10,611 nt of DNA from Methanobacteriota archaeon (GTDB taxonomy: Archaea; Methanobacteriota; Methanobacteria; Methanobacteriales; Methanobacteriaceae): contig JAEYQZ010000155.1 of the NCBI GenBank assembly GCA_023409695.1, positions 1-10,611 of the forward strand, read 5' to 3'. This document shows, piece after piece, positions 5,322 through 10,611 of the stretch. Numbering within the stretch: the stretch's first letter is position 1; each line of letters opens with the position of its first letter. The position numbers and the translations under genes are program-made. Under the pieces are notes generated by a model, which saw only the letters and a program-made list of their open reading frames with translations, had not been told where the DNA came from and searched no databases.

Positions 5322-7763
5322 ATGAACCAGGCTATTGATGCCCAGGAAGCAAAGGACATTAAAGCTTCAGAACTTATAGAAAAGTTATCATCAAGTCCCA
5401 GCGGTCTCTCATCAAAAGAAGCGCAAAAAAGGTACCAAGAATACGGCTATAATGAGATCGTTGAAGAACAGGTAAATCCTGTTATAAAATTTTTAAAGTT
5501 TTTCTGGGGACCAATTCCATGGATGATTGAGATCGCGCTTATTATATCACTTTTAATCCAGCACTGGGAAGAATTTACAGTTATACTAATTTTACTGCTT
5601 ATAAACGGGTGTGTAGGGTTTTATCAGGAATATAAAGCAGATAACGCCATTGACCTTTTAAAAGAAAAATTAGCATACCACGTACATGTTTTAAGAGATG
5701 GAAAATGGCTTGAACTTCCATCAAGGGAAACTGTACCTGGAGATATAATAAGAGTACACATCGGCGATATCATTCCTGCAGATATTAAACTCATTAAAGG
5801 AGCTTATATTACCGTAGATGAATCTGCTTTAACTGGAGAATCATTACCTGTTGACAAAAGCGTTGAAGATATCGCATATTCCGGTTCAGTTATACATAAA
5901 GGGGAAATGCTTGGAATTGTAATTGCAACTGGAATGGGCACCTATTTTGGCAAAGCTGCAGAACTCATAGCAGGAGTCACACCTAAAAGTCATTTAGAAG
6001 AGGCAGTTGTAAAAATAGGAGATTATCTTATTGTATTAGACATTTTAATGGTTTCATTTATTTTTATTGCGGGTTTATTCCGCCATCAGAGTTTCTTCGA
6101 TATTTTGGGATTTTCACTGGTTCTGACCATTGCTTCCATACCAGTAGCCCAGCCTGCAGTGCTTTCTGTTACCATGACAGTAGGTGCTATGGCCCTTGCA
6201 AAAAAGAAAGCCATAGTGAGTAAATTAACATCAATAGAAGAAATGGCCGGTATGGATGTACTGTTTTCAGATAAAACAGGAACTTTAACCAAAAACCAGA
6301 TTGTAATTGCGGAAATATCCCCCTATGACCATTACGCTAAAGAAGATGTGTTATTTTATGCAGGTTTAGCATCTGCAAAAAACGGAGATCCTATTGATAA
6401 AGCAATATTTGATAAAATTGAAGAGTCAGAAGCTTTGTCAAAGAAAATAGAAGAATACAAAACACTTAAATTCAACCCGTTTGATCCAGTATGTAAAAGT
6501 ACTGAGGCAGAAATAGAATATAAAGACGAGTATAAATTTAGCGTGTCAAAAGGGGCCCCTCAAGTAATTCTTTCACGTTTATCAGACGGTGATACAGAAA
6601 AAAATGTGTGCGGACTTGTAGATCTTTATGCAGAAAGAGGCTACAGAGCATTAGGTGTTGCAAAAACAGATAAAGAGAATGAATGGGAATTTATAGGCCT
6701 AATTACATTATATGATGCCCCAAGAAAAACATCTAAGGGTACTATTGCCCAGGCTAAAGCTCTTGGAATCGACGTTAAAATGGTCACTGGAGACCATATT
6801 GCAATTGCAAAACAAACTGCCAAAGAAATCGGATTAGGAACCAATATAGAATTACCCTCATCATTTTTAGATAAACATGGAGCTGAAGCAGAAGAAATAG
6901 TAGAAAACGCCAGCGGATTTGCGGAGGTATTTCCAGAACATAAATATAAACTGGTTGAACTCCTGCAGGAGAAGGGAAAAATCGTAGGTATGACTGGAGA
7001 CGGTGTTAATGATGCCCCTGCACTTAAAAAAGCTGATGCAGGGATTGCAGTTGCAAGTGCAGTTGATGCAGCTAAATCTGCCGCAGATATTGTGTTTACA
7101 AAACCTGGGCTTTCAGTTATAATTAACGCGATTACAGAAAGCTACAAAATATTCCACAGGATGAAAAGCTACTCTATTTACAGGGTAGCTGAAACAATAA
7201 GAATACTTATTTTTACAGCCACGGTTATCCTGATTTTTAATGTTTATCCAGTTACTGCGCTAATGCTGGTTTTAATAGCACTTCTAGATGATATTCCAGT
7301 AATGACCATCGCTTATGATAGAACTGAAAAGGTAAATAACCCCCAAAGATGGAATATGTATCAAGTTTTAGGCATGTCAACCTTTTTGGGAATATTAGGA
7401 GTTTTATCATCATTAATTCTATTTTTCATTGGAATAGACATTTTTAAGCTTGATATAGCTGTGTTACAGTCAATTATATTTTTGAAATTAGTAGTAGCAG
7501 GGCACCTTACCATGTTTGTAACCCGTAACACTGGACACTTCTGGTCAGTAAAACCAAGCGGCATCTTTTTCTGGTCAGTTATACTAACAGATGTCTTTGC
7601 AACTGTATTGGTAGTATCTGGCGTGTTTTTGGCGCCTATTGGCTGGGAATTAGCAGCATTTATATGGATTTACTCATTAATCGCGTTCTTGATAGAAGAC
7701 TATCTTAAAATTTATTTTGCCAGAGTACTCGATCATACCGGTATAAAATATTTTCAAAAGTAG
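5322..7763 (+). CDS. P3A-type plasma-membrane H+-ATPase
   Basis: Complete 813-residue P-type ATPase of the proton-exporting P3A class (yeast Pma1, plant AHA), which hydrolyses ATP to pump H+ out and hyperpolarise the membrane. Landmarks: actuator-domain TGES (171-174), M4 PVAQP (274-278), phosphorylated Asp317 in DKTGT, FDPVCKSTEA and KGAP in the nucleotide-binding domain, MVTGD, TGDGVND (558-564), then M5-M10. Arg627 in M5 and Asp657 in M6 (LLDD, then MTIAYD) align with the Arg655 and Asp684 that handle the proton in plant AHA2. As in other prokaryotic members, no long C-terminal autoinhibitory domain follows M10. Oddity: residue 277 is Gln where the family usually has Leu or Met (PVALP/PIAMP). 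The gene stands alone, with 191 bases before it and a 507-base gap after. Next to three TrkH channels, its likely job is to supply the membrane potential for K+ uptake or to export acid. H+ specificity is inferred from the motifs. Confidence 0.95.
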   Translation: MNQAIDAQEAKDIKASELIEKLSSSPSGLSSKEAQKRYQEYGYNEIVEEQVNPVIKFLKFFWGPIPWMIEIALIISLLIQHWEEFTVILILLLINGCVGFYQEYKADNAIDLLKEKLAYHVHVLRDGKWLELPSRETVPGDIIRVHIGDIIPADIKLIKGAYITVDESALTGESLPVDKSVEDIAYSGSVIHKGEMLGIVIATGMGTYFGKAAELIAGVTPKSHLEEAVVKIGDYLIVLDILMVSFIFIAGLFRHQSFFDILGFSLVLTIASIPVAQPAVLSVTMTVGAMALAKKKAIVSKLTSIEEMAGMDVLFSDKTGTLTKNQIVIAEISPYDHYAKEDVLFYAGLASAKNGDPIDKAIFDKIEESEALSKKIEEYKTLKFNPFDPVCKSTEAEIEYKDEYKFSVSKGAPQVILSRLSDGDTEKNVCGLVDLYAERGYRALGVAKTDKENEWEFIGLITLYDAPRKTSKGTIAQAKALGIDVKMVTGDHIAIAKQTAKEIGLGTNIELPSSFLDKHGAEAEEIVENASGFAEVFPEHKYKLVELLQEKGKIVGMTGDGVNDAPALKKADAGIAVASAVDAAKSAADIVFTKPGLSVIINAITESYKIFHRMKSYSIYRVAETIRILIFTATVILIFNVYPVTALMLVLIALLDDIPVMTIAYDRTEKVNNPQRWNMYQVLGMSTFLGILGVLSSLILFFIGIDIFKLDIAVLQSIIFLKLVVAGHLTMFVTRNTGHFWSVKPSGIFFWSVILTDVFATVLVVSGVFLAPIGWELAAFIWIYSLIAFLIEDYLKIYFARVLDHTGIKYFQK

Positions 7764-7852
7764 CTCGCATAATCCTTAATTTATGGAATTAATCCCCAAA
7801 TTTCAGAGTTTCATATTTTAAATATCTGCTCAACTCACACTAATTTTATAAA

Positions 7853-7860
7853 TTTTTTTT
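7853..7860 (+). terminator. T8 run after the H+-ATPase gene
   Basis: Eight consecutive T residues, 89 bases after the ATPase stop codon, preceded by further T-rich sequence (TTTTATAAA). This fits hairpin-independent archaeal termination and would isolate the ATPase from the trkA operon. Confidence 0.45.
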
Positions 7861-8056
7861 ACAGTGCCCAAAAATCCCAACTAACCTCTCAAAATTTACA
7901 ATAAATCAATTCAGTATTACTCTAATTAAGAAATTGATAAGATGTATTACAACATCATATGTCTTTAATTCATTTATTAAGTATATTTTAAGCATATACC
8001 CCTATTTTATGCCTAATTTTGTAAAAAAAAGATTTTTAATCCCTGAATTTAACATG

Positions 8057-8076
8057 TCGGAAGATATCGGAAGATA
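8057..8076. repeat. Perfect tandem 10-bp repeat beside the trkA-region TATA box
   Basis: TCGGAAGATA occurs twice back to back, followed at three bases by the TATA box at 8080. A 10-bp period places both copies on the same face of the helix. The position directly upstream of BRE/TATA is where archaeal activators commonly bind. A third partial match (TCGGTATA) lies at 8111. Confidence 0.5.
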
Positions 8077-8079
8077 AAG

Positions 8080-8089
8080 TTTATATATA
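8080..8089 (+). promoter_or_regulatory. TATA box, distal promoter of trkA-trkH
   Basis: TTTATATATA is a near-ideal archaeal TATA element with a purine-rich sequence (GATAAAG) upstream at the BRE position. Initiation would fall near 8110, giving a leader of about 160 bases before trkA. Other TATA-like sequences at 8114 and 8137 could act instead. Confidence 0.5.
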
Positions 8090-8133
8090 ACATTGGTCAA
8101 ATTACATGAATCGGTATAAAAAAAATTAGTAAA

Positions 8134-8147
8134 AGGTTATATAACCT
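8134..8147. promoter_or_regulatory. 14-bp perfect palindrome, candidate operator
   Basis: AGGTTATATAACCT is fully self-complementary and contains a TATA-like core (TTATATAA). It lies downstream of the distal promoter and 124 bases before trkA. It may be a repressor site over a second promoter or within the transcribed leader. Confidence 0.45.
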
Positions 8148-8221
8148 GTATAATCTTAAAGTAAAGTTTATTGACTACATTTAAGTGAAATAAAATTCAA
8201 TTTCAAAACTATAACTGCTTT

Positions 8222-8241
8222 AAACATTTTTTTAAATGTTT
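8222..8241. promoter_or_regulatory. 20-bp dyad overlapping a possible proximal trkA promoter
   Basis: AAACATTT-TTTT-AAATGTTT has perfect 8-bp arms around four T residues and contains TTTTAAAT (8230-8237), which can serve as a TATA box. Initiation would then be near 8259, just before the ribosome-binding site. As RNA it would form a short hairpin 29 bases before the start codon. Operator and leader hairpin are both open. Confidence 0.4.
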
Positions 8242-8260
8242 TAAACGATAAATATTGATA

Positions 8261-8265
8261 GGGTG
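8261..8265 (+). promoter_or_regulatory. Ribosome-binding site of trkA
   Basis: GGGTG, five bases before the ATG at 8271, matches the core of the archaeal Shine-Dalgarno sequence (GGAGGTGAT) and fixes the start codon. Confidence 0.6.
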
Positions 8266-8270
8266 TATTT

Positions 8271-8921
8271 ATGTATGTAGTAATAATGGGCGGAGGACGA
8301 GTAGGTCTTAACCTGGCCTCAAAACTAATTGATAATGGTAACGATGTTACTATAATTGAAAAAAGTGAAGAATTATGTAATAATGCTGCGACGGAACTAG
8401 ATGCACTGGTTATCTGCGGTAATGGTACCAATAAAAAAATTCTTGAAGAAGCCAACGTTGGGGATGCAGATGTTTTTGTTGCAGCCACAGGGAATGACGA
8501 CGCTAATTTGTTATCAAGTATTCTTGTAAGGGACTATAATATAGAAAAAATTATAGCAAGGGTAAGCGATATATCACATGAGGAAGCATTTCAAAAAGTT
8601 GGTATCAATTTTGTTGTAAGTCCCGAACTTACTGCAGCAAGTTATCTTGAGAAAGTGATAACAAGGCCCAACATAGCCGATCTAATCGTACTTGGAAAGG
8701 GAAATGCAGAAATGATAAACATTACCGTGAAAAACAAAAAGGTAATTGGTAAAGAAATCAGAGAAGTGAGTCCCACAGATGATTATATAATTGCCGCAGT
8801 TCATAATAATGGCAACATAATTATTCCAAAGGAAAATATGGTTTTATGTGAAAATAACCTTATTTCCGTACTTGTTAAGGCAAACGCCGTGAAAAAAGTT
8901 ACGCAGATGTTTACAACATAG
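8271..8921 (+). CDS. trkA: TrkA, nucleotide-binding regulatory subunit of Trk K+ uptake
   Basis: Soluble 216-residue protein that assembles as a ring under TrkH and gates it in response to bound NAD(H) or ATP/ADP. The N-terminal Rossmann (RCK_N) domain shows the dinucleotide motif GGGRVG (residues 7-12) and an acidic residue, Glu30, at the end of strand 2, as in NAD-binding folds. GNGTN (50-54) and ATGNDDANLL (72-81) are the other conserved nucleotide-site segments. Residues of about 135-213 form the TrkA_C (RCK_C) domain. This is the single-repeat form usual in archaea; E. coli TrkA is a double-length fusion. The start is supported by GGGTG. The gene is followed after 11 bases by trkH, so the two form one operon. 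It is the only trkA in the window, so it may also serve the tandem trkH genes upstream. Confidence 0.97.
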   Translation: MYVVIMGGGRVGLNLASKLIDNGNDVTIIEKSEELCNNAATELDALVICGNGTNKKILEEANVGDADVFVAATGNDDANLLSSILVRDYNIEKIIARVSDISHEEAFQKVGINFVVSPELTAASYLEKVITRPNIADLIVLGKGNAEMINITVKNKKVIGKEIREVSPTDDYIIAAVHNNGNIIIPKENMVLCENNLISVLVKANAVKKVTQMFTT

Positions 8922-8932
8922 GCCGTGATTAA

Positions 8933-10417
8933 ATGCAAAGGGTTCATAGGTTGAGTAGGAGAGAAGTTAAAACTATCCTGCATTACACAGGAGATGTGTG
9001 CCTGCTTCTTGGAGCTGCAATGCTAGTTCCTATTTTAGTTTCCATTATTTATAATGAGCCCCGATATATAGTTCCTTTTCTATCTTCAGCTGCTGTAAGC
9101 GCAGTTATTGGTTTTGCTTTTGTTAAATTATTTAAAGCAGAAATAAAAATGACCCTTAAAAGTGCAATGGTTTTTTCAACTATAATATGGTTGATTGCAT
9201 GTGCACTTGGTGCATTGCCCTACTATTTTTCAGGAGAGTTATCTTATCTTAATGCTTATTTTGAAGCCATGTCTGGATTTACAACAACTGGTTTCAGCAT
9301 GTTTTCAAATATAGATGCTATTTCTTATACAATTAACTTTTGGAGAGCTTTTACCCAGTGGATTGGGGGCCTTGGTATCATATTCCTTCTTTTAGCCATT
9401 TTCAGATCTACAGGTGTTGATGTAATGCGTCTTTATTTTGCAGAAGGTAGGGAAGAACGTTTAAGGCCAAGTATCAAACATTCCACACAAATCGTAGTTT
9501 ACATATACGTATTTCTTACTGCAGTTTCCATAATTCTCTTTTTAATTGCCGGAATGCCCATTTTTGACTCTATTTTCCATGCATTTACTGCTCTGTCTAC
9601 TGGTGGATTCGGAATGCATAATACAAGTCTTTTATTCTACAACAGCATTTGGATAGAAATAGCAGCTATGATTGTAATGATGTTTGGTGCTACAAATTTT
9701 GCCCTGCACTATACAGTTTTAAAAGGAAACTGGAAAGAGTACTTCAGAGATATAGAAACAAAGGTGGCATTTTCACTTATTGCAGTTTCAACAATTCTTG
9801 TAACATTTGTACTGTATAACAATCATGTTTACGGAAATGATTTACTACTCAATTTCAGATTTGCTTTGTTCCAGATGGTTTCTGCCATTACCACAACAGG
9901 ACTGCAAACAGCGTTTTATCCAGACATATTAAGCAAATGGATTGGTCTTGGTACTTTTCTCCTCACCATAATCATGATAATTGGTGCGGGTTCATTATCT
10001 ACTGGTGGGGGTATCAAATGGCTCAGAGTTGGCGTACTTTTAAAAGGAATATCCTGGCAGGTTAAATCATTTATACTGCCAGGTAAAGCTGTAATTGCCA
10101 AAAAAGTTCATCATGTTACAGAATTAAAGATTACCGATGACGTTTTAAGGATAACAGGAGCATTCGTATTTACATACCTTGTAATATACATAATAAGTGT
10201 AATTATAACCCTTATCTATTATTCTGATGTATCCCGAGTCATATTCGAAGTAGCATCTGCTTTAAGTAATGTTGGACTTTCAAGTGGGATTATGACGCCA
10301 GATTCTCCTGTACTTGTAAAAATAGTTTTCATTATAGATTTCTGGGTAGGTAGACTCGAGATATGGCCAGTGTTGCTCCTTATAGCGATTGCTATCAACA
10401 ATGTGGTCAGAAGATAA
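8933..10417 (+). CDS. trkH: TrkH K+ uptake channel, partner of TrkA
   Basis: Membrane pore subunit of 494 residues with two N-terminal helices and four M1-P-M2 repeats. Its pore loops are the canonical set: TTTG (9281-9292), STGG (9596-9607), TTTG (9890-9901) and LSNVG (10262-10276). The gating loop GAGSLSTGGGIK and the pore arginine in WVGRLE are present. It is clearly a different TrkH lineage from the tandem pair at 1775 and 3442, with other loops between repeats 3 and 4 (PGKAVIAKKVHH). It starts 11 bases after trkA; GTGAT at 8925-8929 is a plausible ribosome-binding site placed in the gap, so translation of the pair is closely coupled. TrkA and this protein very probably form the main K+ uptake system encoded here, driven by membrane potential. 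Confidence 0.97.
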   Translation: MQRVHRLSRREVKTILHYTGDVCLLLGAAMLVPILVSIIYNEPRYIVPFLSSAAVSAVIGFAFVKLFKAEIKMTLKSAMVFSTIIWLIACALGALPYYFSGELSYLNAYFEAMSGFTTTGFSMFSNIDAISYTINFWRAFTQWIGGLGIIFLLLAIFRSTGVDVMRLYFAEGREERLRPSIKHSTQIVVYIYVFLTAVSIILFLIAGMPIFDSIFHAFTALSTGGFGMHNTSLLFYNSIWIEIAAMIVMMFGATNFALHYTVLKGNWKEYFRDIETKVAFSLIAVSTILVTFVLYNNHVYGNDLLLNFRFALFQMVSAITTTGLQTAFYPDILSKWIGLGTFLLTIIMIIGAGSLSTGGGIKWLRVGVLLKGISWQVKSFILPGKAVIAKKVHHVTELKITDDVLRITGAFVFTYLVIYIISVIITLIYYSDVSRVIFEVASALSNVGLSSGIMTPDSPVLVKIVFIIDFWVGRLEIWPVLLLIAIAINNVVRR

Positions 10418-10438
10418 GAGGTAATTTAAAATTCAATA

Positions 10439-10447
10439 TTTTTATTT
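10439..10447 (+). terminator. T-rich stretch after trkH
   Basis: TTTTTATTT begins 22 bases after the trkH stop, in the 87-base gap between convergent genes. A 6-bp inverted repeat (AATAGG/CCTATT, 10476-10493) lies in the same gap and could serve the - strand gene. Both calls are modest. Confidence 0.4.
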
Positions 10448-10504
10448 CGCCAGAAATCAGTATCCGGGTTAAATCAATAGGTTCAATCCTATTTAAAGTG
10501 AAAA

Positions 10505-10611
10505 TTAAGAATTTTCAAATATAATATTCAATATTTTCTTTTTATCATTTAAATTATCAAAAACAAAATCTGCACCTGAATTTTTAAGCTCTTCCTTTGA
10601 ATATCTGCCTG
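10505..10611 (-). CDS. HAD-family hydrolase, C-terminal fragment (5' end outside window)
   Basis: Read on the - strand from the window edge, a frame of 34 complete codons ends at a TAA (complement of 10505-10507). The pattern YSKEELKNSGADFVFDNLNDKKKIL matches in outline the end of phosphoglycolate-phosphatase-like HAD hydrolases, where G...EEL...GAD.V...L.....IL closes the Rossmann-like core after motif IV. The catalytic DxD, Ser/Thr, Lys and the acidic pair of motif IV would be to the right, outside the window, so neither activity nor substrate can be judged. It converges on trkH with an 87-base gap and is probably unrelated in function to the transport genes. Confidence 0.7.
   Translation of the reverse strand, partial: GRYSKEELKNSGADFVFDNLNDKKKILNIIFENS

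Larger units (their letters stand above)
7764..8270. other. 507-base gap with terminator and trkA control elements
   Basis: Very A+T-rich, with no gene I can support on either strand; the longest + frame I checked is 22 codons (8009-8077). The left part holds a T8 run. The middle has only weak A/T dyads, such as GTATAT/ATATAC at 7981-7986 and 7994-7999 and GATGT/ACATC at 7941-7956. The right third is dense in control-like sequence: a tandem 10-mer, a strong TATA box and two palindromes, listed separately. It separates the H+-ATPase transcript from the trkA-trkH operon. Confidence 0.6.

Noticed and set aside
8009..8077. 22-codon + frame ending at the tandem 10-mer repeat
   Set aside because: It is short, has no ribosome-binding site or fitting promoter, and its 3' end is made of the repeat itself; chance is more likely than a leader peptide.
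8168..8488. 106-codon - strand frame over trkA
   Set aside because: Its larger part is antisense to the conserved Rossmann domain of trkA and its composition (Ser/Pro/Ile-rich) is typical of a shadow frame.

Overview
The window looks like chromosomal DNA of a methanogenic archaeon, most likely a Methanobacterium-like member of the Methanobacteriales. That placement is inferred. The signs are high A+T content, arginine coded mostly by AGA/AGG, isoleucine often by ATA, archaeal TTTATATA-type TATA boxes about 25-37 bases before starts, short leaders, GGTG/GTGAT ribosome-binding sites, and protein families common in these organisms. No RNA gene, insertion sequence, CRISPR array or prophage is visible.

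Almost everything here moves monovalent cations. From left to right on the + strand: the C-terminal two-thirds of a P2-type cation ATPase (cut by the window edge, 1-1639); two tandem TrkH-type K+ channel paralogues (1775-3211 and 3442-4878), each with its own promoter; a 46-residue single-helix membrane peptide (4990-5130); a complete P3A-type H+-ATPase (5322-7763); a 507-base regulatory gap (7764-8270); and a two-gene trkA-trkH operon (8271-8921, 8933-10417). At the right edge the C-terminus of a HAD-family hydrolase enters on the - strand (10505-10611), convergent with the last trkH.

The likely logic is that the P-type ATPases spend ATP to expel cations (H+ for the complete pump; Na+ or another cation for the truncated one), and the resulting membrane potential drives K+ in through TrkH, gated by the nucleotide-binding TrkA ring. 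This resembles the fungal and plant pairing of a P3A H+-ATPase with Trk/HKT channels. The one TrkA in the window may serve one or all three TrkH proteins. The third TrkH has textbook pore loops. The tandem pair has altered residues around the conserved pore glycines, so their selectivity or gating may differ.

Points worth a second look are the unannotated-type small membrane peptide beside the H+-ATPase, a glutamine in the M4 ion-site signature of that pump, a glutamate in M5 of the P2 pump, the shared TATA boxes that fall inside the longest reading frames of the tandem trkH genes and reset their starts, and a set of dyads and tandem repeats in front of the trkA operon.
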